A stretch of 64,000 nt of DNA from Scalesia atractyloides (taxonomy: Eukaryota; Streptophyta; Magnoliopsida; Asterales; Asteraceae). The notes under the pieces are model-generated. The model did no database searches. It was not told where the DNA came from and saw only the letters and a program-made list of their open reading frames with translations. The stretch's first letter is position 1. Each line of letters starts with the position of its first letter. Made by a program: the position numbers and the translations under genes. The DNA lies in contig CAMTDV010000019.1 in NCBI GenBank assembly GCA_947069175.1, positions 73,779,358 through 73,843,357 on the forward strand, given 5' to 3'. Positions 45,726 through 58,296 of the stretch are shown piece by piece.

Positions 45726-46572
45726 ATCTTTCACACCCCAACCGATGGCGGAAACATCGGGGTAGTGGCACTAGGCGAATCAGATTGATCAAGAGATTCC
45801 ATAACAATTATTTAAAGACAATATTCAACATTTAATATCCCATACTATCAAACTCATAAAATCTTCAAACAATCATTACATAAGTCAAAATATCTCTTAA
45901 ACATAACATCGAGCCGATCTTCCCTGATTTATTAGAATATATTCTAAGGCAAACCTACACTAAGCATCCAAGCAAAAATCCTCAACCTGCCACATATGTT
46001 AAAGTAAACGTCAATACAATTAAGTAAAGGTTAGCACACGAGTTTGGCATACAATATAGATATGAAAGCGTTTACCATACACCGCATGACATACGTAATA
46101 GTTGTGAATGATGTAACTACTTAGATTCATGCAAACCAACAAACCGCGATTGATCGAGGCATGCGAACAATCGTTCACATCCCAAAAGAGAAAATAAATG
46201 CAGAATAAAAGTAAGGCCTTAAAACCTCGGTCCTCCGGGTGGCGGGTCAACCTCTAGTATACTATCATGATAAGGGTGACGTACAAGCAATTAAGCAATA
46301 CATACAATTCAGCAGATTTCATGTAAAGTCATGTATAAGCGGTATGTCGAATAAGCATTTGAGTTGTGTGACGTGTTTTGATATACAAACATATGTGACA
46401 CCCAAAAGTGCGTTTAAACGAAAAAAGGTTCAAGTATACTCACAGTTGGTGCGTTTTAGGAGAGATTTGGGATCTGCGAGGAGTTGCGGAGAGTGTCGGA
46501 TCAGCCTGTAAGCGAACAGAAGTGCATCAGTCTTCCAAATTGCTGAAACGGTTAAGTTTGGATTGGGCAGAA

Positions 46573-47580
46573 GACAAGTTCAGGCGAACTTGTATGTTTC
46601 CATACAAGTTCGGGCGAACTTGTGAAAAACCTGTTGAGTTATGAGGCAAGTTCGGGCGAACTTGTCTAATTTCTAAGGAAATTATACAAGTTTGGGCGAA
46701 CTTGTAAGGTTTCTAATTGAGGAAGACAAGTTCGGGCGAACTTGTCTAATTCTCTTGAGAATTGGACAGAGTTCAGTGAACTTGTGCCATTTTTGAAGTT
46801 TGGTCAAGTTCGGGCGAACTTGATCACCAATCTGGTGACAAGTTCGAGCGAACTTGATCATTTTGGCATCCAAATCGTGCGTTTTTACGTCGTTTGCTGG
46901 GGAAATCGAGTGTTCATCCCTCCAACCTTAAGCCACTGAGTAAAACTTAGGCCGGAGAGGTCTTTTGGAGCGAGTTTAGCCATTTTACAGAAACTCGGGC
47001 TAATCCGGTCGAACTTGATGGTTCGTACGGGTTAGTTCAGCTTGTTAAAGTGACGATTTCGTCCTTGTGCTTCCGGATCTGAGATCTTGCTTGACAACGC
47101 CTCGTTCCACTCAAAAGTGAACGAAACATACGTCATTAGTCCGAATATTGTGTAGAAATCAATGTTTTTAAAGGTTTTACTCAGATCTAAGAATAGATCT
47201 GAGTGAAAAACATAAGTTTTATAGAAAAAGATGAAGATTTTCGTAAACAGAGGAGATTCGAAGAAAACGAAGGCAGAGCCTTGTGCAAAATCGTTGTAAA
47301 ACGTTGTTGTACTTGAAATCGTGTTGAATCTTACTTAGAAAACAAAGGGTTTCGGTTTTGGAGAGCTCCGGGCGAACTTGCAGCAAGTTCAAATGAGAGA
47401 ATGGAGCTGAATATTTATAGGTGGGGTGAGAATGAGAGACCAGACATCAAGTTCGGGCGAACTTGTGTGTCTTTGCTGAGTTTAAATACAAGCCCGGGCG
47501 GACTTGTGGTTTATGGTGAGTTTGGGTGGCTCATTCAAGTTCGGGCGAACTTGTGGTAAACAAGTTCGGCCGAACTTGAC
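46573..47580. repeat. Palindrome clusters in G1 5' LTR
   Basis: About eight units at 46573-46860 (downstream side) and about five or six between 47366 and 47580 (upstream side) of the TATA box. Compared with the 3' LTR one unit (near 46686) is gained and one is lost near 47461, so the units expand and contract. Confidence 0.8.
47412..47419 (-). promoter_or_regulatory. TATA box of G1 5' LTR
   Basis: TATAAATA on the minus strand, with the same context as 26989-26996. Confidence 0.6.
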
Positions 47581-48045
47581 CTGGTGGCCAAGTTTTGTTT
47601 GATTATTTCGCGTTACGAGTTCGTTCGGTGATTTGGTTCGTATTAGATAGATATATTAAGCGTTGTAATTGATCTAATAGTGCGATTTAGCGATTCGAGC
47701 GTGTGAGAGCGTTGCGATAGCGATTGTAACCATAACAAAAACAAACATAACACACATAAAACATAATTCCACATAATTAACTGCGATTTGCGATGCGACG
47801 AGATAAGCGAGGCGATGGCACAAGTGTTTATTAAACAATAACACACTTGGCTCGTTTAGTAGCATAACTACTTGTGATTGCGATTAAATTAGTGATGCGT
47901 TTAATAAGTGATTAGATGCGATATAACTGTAAATCAACATACTTTAATTAACATAACTTTCTTATAATTCGAATATCGGGATTACAAAAGATAGACACAA
48001 CAAAAATAAAAGAAAAAGATAACAACGAAAATCGGAGTTGTTACA

Positions 48046-49270
48046 AATTTTGCCACTTTAGTCCAAATCTCAAACCTTTTGCATCTGGGTCCCCGTGGTT
48101 TCGGTTTTATTGACATTTTAGTCCAAAAGCAAAATCAAGTCTGATTTCTAAAAAAACATGGTTTTTTGTCCTTTTCCTTAGGGGTAAAATGGTCATTAAA
48201 TAAAAAACATTACTCTCTCTTTTCTCGTTTATTTAAAAAAGTTAAAAAAAAATATGTATGCACAGGTCATCTTCTTCCTCTCAACTATCCCCCACCCCAT
48301 CCCCTTCTCTTTTCAATCAACCACCACCACCACCACGTATCCCAGCCACCACCACTGAATCGATCCCCACCACCACCGGATCCGGCTACCACAAACCCAC
48401 CACCACCACCACCAGAAGCCCAAACCTTAGTTGATTTGAGAGCAGGGGGTTGAATCTGATTTCCTTCTTTGATCGTTTGATACCACCAACCATTTGTTTA
48501 GAACCTTACTTGATTTTTTACAAGAAGTTCTTGAAGCACCATAATAACAACCCGCTTCATGCATAAGCTTCCTACATGAGTCACATATCCGGACATGATG
48601 TGAGCAAGTTCTTCATCACCAAAACTGGAATTAGGGCCAAACTTAACACGAGGCTTTGGAGTTCTCTTTGGCGACCGCCACAGCCCTTCGCTTCTCCTTA
48701 ATCGTTGGACACCAGGTAACCAGCGGCTTTGTTTGTAGCTAAATCAGAGTGCTTTTCAGTTAAACCCTCCAGATCTGATTTGGTGAGAGGGGTGAAGGGT
48801 GGGGTTTTGATTTGGTGACAGGTTGAATTGTTTGGTGTCAAATTGTTTATGGAACTCGAATTGTTTGGTGTCGAATTGTTTATGTTACTCGAATGGTGGT
48901 TGAATCTATAGGGGCAGTCGGGGAAGAAAGTGGTGGCAGGAGTGGCTGTCAGTGGTGGTGGGGGTTGGTTGGAGAGATAGAGAGAAGAGAGAGAGGAGAG
49001 AACTTAGATTGGGTTTATGTTTTGTTTAAATATATTTTTTAATTTTTAAGAGAGAAGGAGAGAAAGAGTAGATTTTTTTTAATGGCCATTTAGCCCCTGA
49101 GGAAAAGGAAAAAAAATCAGGGTTTTTTTTTAAATCTGAGCTGACTTTACTTTTGGACCAAAATGACAAAAAATAAAATAAAACCACAGGAACCCAAATA
49201 CAAAAGGTTTGAAATTTGAACTAAGTGGCAAAACTGCCCAAATCTTAGGGACCAAAATGACAGTTTACTC
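48046..49270. mobile_element. Mutator-type element, left end cut off by G1
   Basis: The right end runs GGGACCAAAATGACAGTTTA, then CTC (complement GAGTAAACTGTCATTTTGGT). The left arm starts part-way in, at TTTTGCCACTTTAGTCC, directly after the G1 LTR. The arms share CCTTTTGCATCTGGGTCCC-type and TTTTTGTCCTTTTCCTTAGG blocks. The interior has a CCACC-rich stretch giving a proline/histidine-rich frame (48166-48453) and a GGTGG-rich counterpart. About 36 bp of the left end are missing, as expected if G1 inserted here and its other edge was later deleted. Confidence 0.65.
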
Positions 49271-49435
49271 TAAAATTGACCATAAAGTTATAAAATCTAT
49301 ATACTTATAAACAATAAGGTTTGGGACACACGACATGGTGCAACTATTTTGGGTTTTGGCGGGAAAATGTAGGAAAAGGTAACATTTTTATACGGATCTT
49401 GCATTGGTTACCCATACCCGGTATTTTGACCCAGG

Positions 49436-49443
49436 TATATAAA
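49436..49443 (+). promoter_or_regulatory. Candidate TATA box of a possible gene
   Basis: TATATAAA, followed by a pyrimidine-rich leader with AACCCTAAT and AAACCCTAGATT motifs (telo-box-like) common in plant 5' leaders. Confidence 0.4.
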
Positions 49444-52400
49444 CTATCTAATGAACCTAAATTACTCGGTCACCTCATTTCACGCTTACAGAACCCTAAT
49501 TCCTTCATTCTTCTCCTCAACGCTGCTTCCAGCCTACGTGCTTTTACAAACCCTAGATTTCCTCCTATTCATCTTTCTCCTTCAATCTTTGCAATTAATC
49601 GATTCATTCACTTGGTATCAAAATCCTTTTTCTCCTGCTTGAATCATCTACGGTAAGAAAGCAACATGTAAGTTTTTCGGTCTTTTAACGTTCAAGGAAT
49701 CATCTACGGTATGTATTTTTATCTGAAAATGGCGCTTAAAAGTGAGGATTCGCAGTCTAGCACACGCGGAACCTTTTGGTCTGATGCAACGATTGAAAAC
49801 CTTCGCGTAAGTTTTTTTCGATCTATAATCTAATCCATGTATTCTTTTTCGTATAGAGATGGGTACAAACATGAGGGGATTGATCAATTTAGGGTGCGAT
49901 TAGGGTTTCGTGGTACACAATCATCCATCCTTGATGACAATTTATTATTTACATTTATAGTAGTTTGATGTTTTTTTCTTTGTATTATCTGTGTAGGATT
50001 GTTTTCGAAACCCTAGATATGGCATACTTCTTCCTTCTGGTAGAAGCCTCTTCAATCCGAACATTCAAGCATCAGGTACAAACATCTCATAAGAAAATCC
50101 GTTGCAGTTTGAAGGTCTTTTGTAAACTTCACAAACATCTCATAAGAAGATTTGTCAGGTACTTTCATTTGTTTGGGCCGACTCCATTCCAATTCATCGT
50201 TATTAGGTTGTTTACACTTTACATATGTAGCATCTGTTATACTGCAATAGAACTATTGCATTCTATTGTATTTATAAATTCTAAGTTTTGTATGTAATTG
50301 GTAATTTCATTCTTTGTGCACTGCTTTCGTTTCTAAATCTTAGATATCAAGGAATCCTAGATGATCTTTTTGATTTCCTCTACTAATTTGGATCCAATTT
50401 GGTTTTAATTATGGTTTGGTAGTTGTTTCGAAGAGTTAGCGTTTGAAGAGCATCACAAGTGGTGCCTTTACTCGAATTCTCCGCACTCTATTGCACATTT
50501 TTTTCTGTTATGGTGGTTCGTGTTCTACTATAGAAGAAAGATCGGCAAGGAATGAAGGAAAAGAGGAATCATCATATTGCACTATATTTGGTGATAGTGT
50601 AAGGTCTATTCATTTTACATTCAAATGCGTTTAAGTTTTTTGATTGATTTTACATGACTAATTGAAGTGGTTTGCTATTTTGTGTTATTGTTGATAGATC
50701 AGTAAGAAAGAGTAAGAGAGGCTGGCATCTTCAATTCCATTTCTAAGATACGGAAACCAAAAGCAGCCCTTCATGGTTCGAGAAGATTAAAATAACTGTG
50801 ACCAATATTCTGTAGACCGTTAACCCCTTTCAGACTCCAGTAGATATATACTGGTAAAACTAGCCTCTTTTAATAATTAATATGTAAAGATACAATAAAA
50901 AAATTCTTAAATTTTTTGTTTGTATGTTACTATCTCATGTAGAAGCTGAAAATGTACGAAAAGAATATGACGGGCCATCACAAAGATACCACGAAGCCTG
51001 GTATGGTTGTCACTTTTGGAGCATCGCTCCTTTTATTTCGATTTGTAATACGACATCCAAACACCACTTTTGTTGATTATTGGTGTTCCAGCTTTTTTCA
51101 GTGATAAAAAGGAAAGAAAAGTCTTCTTTTGGGTGAAATTTATGTGCTATGTTCACATGTATCAGTGATTCCAGTATCTTTCATAATGGAATTTATGTTT
51201 TCTAAACACAACAGATGTTCAGAAGATACATTGTGGCTTCGGAAATTCATGAACACACCGAGTATGGCTCAAACACAATCGAATTAGATCAGTATGATTA
51301 TAATTATGATTTTCTCTATCGTGAACAACCATTTGGTACCAAAGTCATAGTTTTTATTGTTTGGGTGGTCGGTATTGGGAGATACAATATTGTTTGAATG
51401 CTCTTGCACTGGTTTTACGATAGGTGGCGCTATTGGGAGATACAATATTTATGGATTATGATTGGAACTCGAGATGGGTCGAAGCAGAAAGCTTTGGAAT
51501 TTCTCAAGAAAAAAGGCACAATAGGTGGCGCTATTGGCAGATGCTGGAATTGGAGGCCCATTTGAGCCATTTATTAATTTGTTAAGAATATTCCATACCC
51601 AGTTGATGGTTCAGTTCATATCTGAAAACAACAATGTTTGGAAATTATCGGAGCCTGAGGCGAAAACATCGGTTGGAGAAGAGATTTCGGTGTACCTACT
51701 GGCGAGTACGAACCGTTTGTGGAAGTCATCTTCTCTAAGGACTAATCAGGTCGATTTTCTTAATTAATTTAAATTGGGGATTTTTTTATTTGAATACAAA
51801 ATGTTGCTATTCTCCTTTATTTTGTATTACAAGTTTTAGAAACAGAAATCGTGCTTACAGTTTTGATTTTGATATGGTTTTGATTTTGATATGCATATTC
51901 TCCTTTATTTTTTTATTTTGAATACAAAATGTTGCTATCAGTACTTCAGTTCTCTTCAAGATTAAGGTAATCACCCCTCTTGATAATTTTTTGTTGTGTA
52001 TTGTTATGTGATTTTGGTTGTGTTGATTTTTGGGATTAATAGTTCATCACATGTTTCACTCTAAAGGCAGATTTAACGACTAAATCTGCAGATTATGTTC
52101 AAATAAATGCTCATGTTTTGTGTTAGTTTGAATCAATGATTCAAAGTTATTGAGCTCATTATTGATGTTCTTGAAAAAGTTCGCTTCGTAAAGTTGAGTA
52201 ACATGATTTAGAAGGTTGTTTACTATCCTTCCAAGAAAGGTATATTCTGGATAATACAATTTCTTGTCATTGTTTATACACCGTATTTTGTGGTTATTGT
52301 TTGATGTTGGGTTTTATTTTGATTGTAAAAGCTGATTTTACCTACTTTGATTCTATATCCTTATTTCTCAAAGGATGATCATAACCAATTAAATGTTGTT

Positions 52401-53219
52401 GACTAAATCATGACCATATCAAAGTTATATAACCACTTTAGTAATTGCAATGGGTTAAAAATAGTTTTGAGTTTTGCAAAATGTTTGGGTGCCCAGATGG
52501 TTAAAGATTGGTTTATTTGCTTTCCTTTTGCAGGTTGTTTCTATTCTTTCTTATGAAGCACCACTAGAAAGCTTGGAAAGTATTCATGAAGAAGTTCTCA
52601 AATCACATGTTTTAGGTCTCAGGATGGTAAGATAACATTATTTGTCAGCATAAAATCTTAGTTTTTTTATCATAAGTTCTTAGTTTTTTTAATCTTAAAC
52701 ATTTGTTCGTAACATTAGCATTGGAATGATCCAACAAATAAATTTGACACTTACCAATTCGTTTAGAATGGAAATGATGACATAGATTGTGAGGGAATGA
52801 CTCTTGAGAAAAGATGATGATCATCATGATAAGTTGTTGGCATGTGGAGCTATTATTGTTCTGGACTCCAGTTGCAAGTTTTATAGGATGCTGAATTTAC
52901 ACATTCTGAAGGCATTGCTCACAGCAAAGTGTTTATTGTTTAAGTTTTCAATTATCTTCTCTTTATAATCTAGAATAATAACCATGTCAAAAATATCAGT
53001 TTGATTTAAAAAACACAAAATGAATCTAGAATACTATTGTCACTTCGTCATCAGTAAAAGGGATTTTTTAACCTTTTTCTATAAAGAAAATCTAAGTTAG
53101 TTGGTTAGAACGTGGTTATCTTCTTTTAATATTTTGTGTGGTGACATGTCATTCTCAGTAAACAACTTGGCTGGAAGCACAGGAATTCTTTACAAACTGA
53201 CGTTGCAGTGATATACAGG
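49444..53219 (+). CDS. Possible multi-exon gene or pseudogene, product unknown
   Basis: The leader is followed by an ATG at 49729 opening 26 codons (MALKSEDSQSSTRGTFWSDA...) that end in phase 0 at a GTAAG donor (49807). An acceptor at 49996 leads to DCFRNPRYGILLPSGRSLFN. Further exon-like pieces are 51525-51749 (PFEPFINLLRIFHTQLMVQF...; donor CAG/GT), 52534-52626 (31 codons between TTGCAG and GTAAG: VVSILSYEAPLESLESIHEE...) and 53159-53219 (QLGWKHRNSLQTDVAVIYR before GTAAG). The pieces at 51525 and 52534 join in frame. Long intervening stretches are AT/T-rich like introns. I do not recognise the protein. Short repeats (ATAGGTGGCGCTATTGG at 51421 and 51521) and stops between pieces leave decay possible. 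Confidence 0.3.
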
Positions 53220-56094
53220 GTAAGTCTAATTCGTCATCATTTTTCTTCTTCTTTTTTTTAGTTATTTTCCGGTACATGACTATGGAATTTTGCAAGAGGT
53301 ATTAGTAGGGATGAAGTCGAGGGTTGTTTGCTTTCTAATCTCTTGCTGTTGTGTGTAACTTAGTATTAGTTTGAATATGACAAACTAAATATGCCCATTT
53401 ACAGTTATTTTTGAGTAATATACCTCCTACCTTTCGATAGACTGTATGCTACTACAACTTTATAAATTAACCTACCATTAAGCAGTTAGCTTTGCCTAAA
53501 TTTATTTTGACATTTCCATTATTAAATTTTCTTTTGTGGCTAACCAAGTGCATTACTTTTTCAATAAAGATAATGATCCTTAAAAGTTTGTTTGGTATTG
53601 CTTATTTGATTAGCCTTCTTAAGTCTATGTTTAATAAATATTTTGGTTATTTACATGACTTCACTTGTAGATATAAAGGAAACATCATTTGCTTAAAATT
53701 AATTGCACAAACTGTTAGTTTCAAAATCGCCTATGAAGTTGGCATGTTCGTTAGCATTTGATTACTTATATGGTATGTTTTTGCGCCTTCATGCATTAGT
53801 ATTGAACAAATTATGTGTCTAAGCTTCATGCAATTCGACTGCTTTTAAATTTATTGATGTCCACTTGAATGGTTTGTGTTACATAACTTGTTGTATTCAG
53901 GTTTTCTTCGGGTTTGCAATATATATTGTTATCCTAATTCAAGAGCCTTGACAAATACAAGCTAAGGGCGCATTTTGTTGGGACGTACAGGGGATTCATT
54001 GCTAATTAGGTACAATATTCTTACACTTTTATCTTTGATGCTTAGTACATATTTTTTTAAGGGAGATAAGTTGTCGTGCAACAGGTCCAATTTTAGAATG
54101 TGTAAAAATGGGTAAACAATTATATTTTCTTATTAATTCTTAGTACGTTTTTTGTAGAGGCGGTAAGTGGTAGTGCAATAGGTCCTGTTTAAGTATGCGT
54201 AATATGGGCCAACAACTATTTTTTATTATACTTATGTGATTTTACATCTTTTTAGGACATGTTTTTGTCATACATTACCTTCACTTTAATGAGATTGATT
54301 TTGTGGTTTACAAAGCAAATCACTCATACATATATGTGTATTTTTATTGAATAGTATTAATTAAGAAAGCCACAACAGAAAGATACCCTACCTACAGATG
54401 ACAACATATAGCCATTTGAAATTCCATTATAGCATTCGAATATATACAACTTAGAAAGTAACAAATTAAATACTTGCATCAGACTAAATAAGTTCGTCTA
54501 CATATATTTAGTTATATAATATATAGACCGCGAAGAGTCTAGCTATTTTTAAAATTGATCCTGGCCTTTCAAACTTATCAGAAACTGATGGAAGAGAGCG
54601 TGTGAAAATAAAGAATAATGATGAAGAGTTATTGTATTGTGGAAACGAGCACATGAAAGGTTATAGTACTCCTACTGCTTGTGGTGGGGGCTGCAAAATT
54701 TAAGGTAAAATGAGTCTCCCTAGGTGGCAAAATGGGCACCCAATGGATCAGGTAGATTTGTCACAGGTAAATCTTGGTATCGGTCAAGTTAAGTCTGGTC
54801 AGATTGGATTAACCCGGAACACCTTTTCCTCATCTTTATAGATGATGTCATATGCATTAAAGAATAGCTTTATGCGACTTTCGACTCATTTAAGATAAAA
54901 CATAAACCATGTTAACACATTCATAAATGTATGTCTGAGTTGAGAGGTTGTTGCACCATAGAATACACAGTTAACGAAGCTAGGAGCTTTTCTGTAGAAT
55001 ACAAGTGGTAGAATGTCTGGATCTTAGGTATTAATCGTGGTTGAGAACGGGTCAAATAACTTTTCTACCAAGGTTGGGTGGTATGGCTTATGGGTCGTCC
55101 GTGAAATCGAGTTTAGGTTAAAACAAGTCATTTTTTTAGTAATGGGTTAGGTTGAACCACAAATACGATTAGGTCAATCAAATTCCATAATTCATATATA
55201 AGCACACAGATAGCATTAGCGTTACACTTACCGCACAATATATACTTTACCGACTAAGTTTACGATATCGAGTACATTATTACATACATTTTGTAGAAGA
55301 TCGGGTGGCCCGAGTGACACTAAATCCGAGTCCTCGACCAATAGGTTTACCTGGTACAATGGTAATAAGCCAACCCATAGTTAGAAAAAGAAAGCTTTTA
55401 GTGTTTGTGTTTTTCATTGTAAGCAGATTAAGTGGGTGTTTGTTTTATTATAGTGATCTGAATGAGCCTGCGCTATCAAGAGGTGGCCTCTGAATGAGTT
55501 ACATTATGGTGTGTTGATTGAGGTTTGGTTAAACTCTATTTTTTGTTCACTTGATCCTCTAAGCTGTTAAGTTGATCTTTTCACATAGCTAGAGTAATGC
55601 TTATGCTATAGTGATTAGTACACTTTTGTATGGAAGTTGTACATTACTTTTTGGTCTTTTATTTATGCATATGTGCCATAGACCACAATGTGGAGATTAT
55701 AAGCTTATTTTAAAAGATGGAAGATGGTATTGCTAATAGCCAAAATCTATCTACCTGAATTGAATGCAATTCATTTTTTGTGGCTTAGGTATGCCAAAGC
55801 TAGAGAAACCATGGTCAATTGATCTGTAAATTTAGCAATGAAAATTCCGCAGTATAAGTTGTCAAATGCTCTAGATACGTGTAAACTAAGTGTGTTTGTT
55901 TGACTGAACAAAATTGTTTTACATAAACAATTTGAAGTAAGAGTTTCTATTATGTAATGAATAGATGATTTTGCTTCATTTTTTTTAACTTATTACATTG
56001 AAATACCTAGACACAGACATGTGTAAAACCAGTATATATGGAGAGGAAGTAGTAATTAATCATATTGGATTGACACCAATACACGTAGCGATTA
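53220..56094. other. AT-rich DNA without a supported gene
   Basis: Intron-like or intergenic sequence. A 62-codon plus-strand frame at 55305-55493 (start RVTLNPSPRPIGLPGTMV) follows a TTTTGTAG acceptor-like site and could be an exon piece. Nothing else is recognised. Confidence 0.4.
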
Positions 56095-56186
56095 GGGGTT
56101 GTGGCACCAAAAAAGGTTTCTGTTACCAAAAAAAGGTTTGTGGCACCAAAAAAGGTTTTTGTTAACAAAAAAGGTCAGTACCTTAT
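56095..56186. repeat. Short tandem repeat, unit about 23 bp
   Basis: Four imperfect units of the type GGTTTNTGNNACCAAAAAA (GGCACCAAAAAAGG, GTTACCAAAAAAAGG, GGCACCAAAAAAGG, GTTAACAAAAAAGG), alternating between two versions. Confidence 0.7.
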
Positions 56187-56349
56187 CGAATTTGAATCCG
56201 TATGCCTTTTAAACACACATACATATGATATGTAAATGTTTACTTATCAAACTAAAAGCTGGATGTATAGGTGTCTATATTATCTAAACTTTGTACCAAC
56301 TTATTTTATACAAGGTTGTGTATTTATCTTTCATACTTTGTGACACATT

Positions 56350-56752
56350 TGTTGGAATTAATCTTGATGTTTTGGGTCGGTTCGGGTTGAATACGGGTCA
56401 AGTCGGTTACGTGTCATGTACGGGTCAAGCCGGTCATGGGTCAGCATGATTAACGGGTCGTGGATATTGTAAATGGGTCGCCAAACACTTAACTTATTAG
56501 GTATAGAATTGGTCTAGGATTGACCTGGTTTCAAGGAAGCGCACGTGAAAAAATGAAGGTGACTTGACCGAGCATGCAGGAGGAATAAGTCATGTAGTTT
56601 ACGTGGGTTGTTATTATTTTTATTCCCTATATAAACAAGTTTGTACTTTAGTTTTCATTAAGCTATTCTAATCAAGTTTCAGTAAATACAGAAGAGTTCG
56701 AACAATTGTATCAAGTGTGTTGAGTGTGTTACATTTGGGGCCTGAACCAACA
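56350..56752 (+). mobile_element. 403-bp solo LTR
   Basis: It starts TGTTGGAATTAATC and ends GGCCTGAACCAACA, so the ends are TGTTGG and CCAACA. ACATT precedes it and GCATT follows, a 5-bp duplication with one change. A TATATAAA box at 56628-56635 gives plus-strand sense. The interior is rich in CGGGTCAAG/CGGTCATGGGTC-type repeats. Small size and ends fit a Copia or TRIM LTR, and no internal region is adjacent. Confidence 0.7.
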
Positions 56753-57712
56753 GCATTACGGGCTGACATTGTGAATATGTGAATAATTTTTTTTATTACT
56801 GTTGGACTATAGTAAATAACATTAGTTAAAATGTTTTTATTTAACATGCAAAGAAATAAAGTTATGTCATTATCACGTGGATAAATACCCGGCCTATGGG
56901 TATATAACTAGAAGAGTCATATCAAATACTATGGGCCTCCTTTCATGTCCATTTTAAGTCTATAAATTACGAGGTGATGTCTGAATGTTGAACCATTTAG
57001 TCTGTTTGCAAATGGAACTAAATGAATGTATGTAAATGCGTGTTTTGTCCATTTTGCCCTTAGGGTGTGTGTTTAATTGCATATAAACAATTTGCTTATC
57101 TCACTTTACAAACAATGTTAAGAAATCCGATATGATGTTGTCCCTTATTTTTTTCACTTAATTCGTATGTGGTGCCATTACCAATTAGCTTAATATATGT
57201 TCTACTTAGTCACTGATGTTCATTTTATCATGTGCTGCATACTTGAGTAGTTAAGTTCTCACTTCTAAGCGTCGACAAACATAAAACTTGCCTACGCTTG
57301 AGTGTATAGATATCAATTTCTTACACCTATTTAATTGAGACCACTTTTGTGAAAAAAATGGTTTTTTCTTATGTAATTTATATTCAGAAACTTATTACAT
57401 TTTCTATATTTGTTGGTGCTTATAAATGCAACCATTTAGTTATGTTTGAACAACTCAATGAAAAATAACAATTTTGAAAAGTGCACAAATGGTATATTAT
57501 CTGGGGACCGTGGTGGAATTCGCGGTGTAATGCGCATAAGGGTTAAAAGGTTTAGGATGAAACAAGTCTTAACTTTAAGATCGTGGGTGATAGTTTCGTT
57601 ATTACCGTCCTTCATTGCAAATTATCTTATCTACACATGTCAATTAGTGTAAAAAATTAATCTAAATCAATAAAACATTAAAAACATATTTTTATATCAT
57701 TTAACGACATAA
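56753..57712. other. AT-rich intergenic DNA, nothing recognised
   Basis: Short open frames only, none with coding-like features. Confidence 0.4.
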
Positions 57713-58296
57713 TGTACCGTTTGGTATGAACGAATAAAAGGTGGAATGTAATAGATCACTCTGATAAAATAAAGAAACATGTTTAGTTGTCATGTGGTGA
57801 TGGAATAAAGGAATTTCAAAGGAATGTAACACTTTTCAAATATAACAATTTTCATCTTTTGATAAGGATTTCAAAGGAATATAACACCTTCCAATACAAT
57901 TTTCATCTCTAGGAGGTTTTTTTTTCATTCTTCAAGGAATGGAAAGAAATATATTATTATTATTATTATTATTATATTATTGATTATTATATTTTTTTGA
58001 AAGGCAAATTTGAAAAAATATATATCAAAAGTTTATTATTAATTTTTTACCATTAATAATTATTATTTTTTATTGAAGCAATTATATTATGTCGTTTTTA
58101 GTAAAATTGTGTTTGTTGTTTCGTCTTTTTTTGTTTATCAAATTGTACAAAGCAATGATTCATTCTATTCACATATGGGTAACCAAACATCACAATGTAA
58201 TGGAAGGGATTCATTTCATTCTATTGCCAATTCCATTACCTGTCCATTCTATTCTTGATCCATTCCATTACCACATACCAAAAGACCCTCAATCTA
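57713..58296. mobile_element. MITE-like element with imperfect inverted ends
   Basis: The left end ACCGTTTGGTATGAACG...GGTGGAATG and the right end CATTCCATTACCACATACC, then AAAAGACCCT, are inverted relatives. The body is full of GGAATG/CATTCC motifs. An (ATT)n run lies at 57951-57979. No target duplication was resolved, so the superfamily (hAT or Harbinger) is open. The overlapping open frames at 58073-58304 are not genes. Confidence 0.45.

Larger units (their letters stand above)
13875..48045 (-). mobile_element. Gypsy chromovirus G1 (Tekay/Del-like) with nested insertions
   Basis: The order read on the minus strand is: 5' LTR (48045-45729), primer site, leader, gag start (44390-43995), zinc knuckles, protease, RT, RNase H, integrase, GPY/F module and chromodomain (27906-27652), polypurine tract and 3' LTR (27617 down to 13875). 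The domain order and chromodomain place it among plant chromoviruses. It is interrupted by the Copia element, one solo LTR in pol, and an inverted-LTR and duplication tangle in gag. Its 3' LTR lacks about the last 30 bp at 13875. Stops, frameshifts and a changed RT catalytic residue show that it is dead. Confidence 0.85.
45729..48045 (-). repeat. G1 5' LTR
   Basis: A 2.3-kb LTR running (plus orientation) from TTTCACACCCCAACCGATGG to GGAGTTGTTACA. The first two bases appear mutated from TG to TT. It holds the empty Copia site (GAAAGCGTTTACCATACACC near 46065), two palindrome clusters and a TATA box on the minus strand. Its outer end abuts a truncated Mutator-like element. Confidence 0.9.

Noticed and set aside
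48166..48453. Proline/histidine-rich protein gene
   Set aside because: It lies within a Mutator-type foldback, spans the inverted arm, and is built on CCA repeats.
49321..49656. 111-codon frame opening at 49321
   Set aside because: It runs through the TATA box and pyrimidine-rich leader of the possible gene, so it is more likely promoter and leader than coding.
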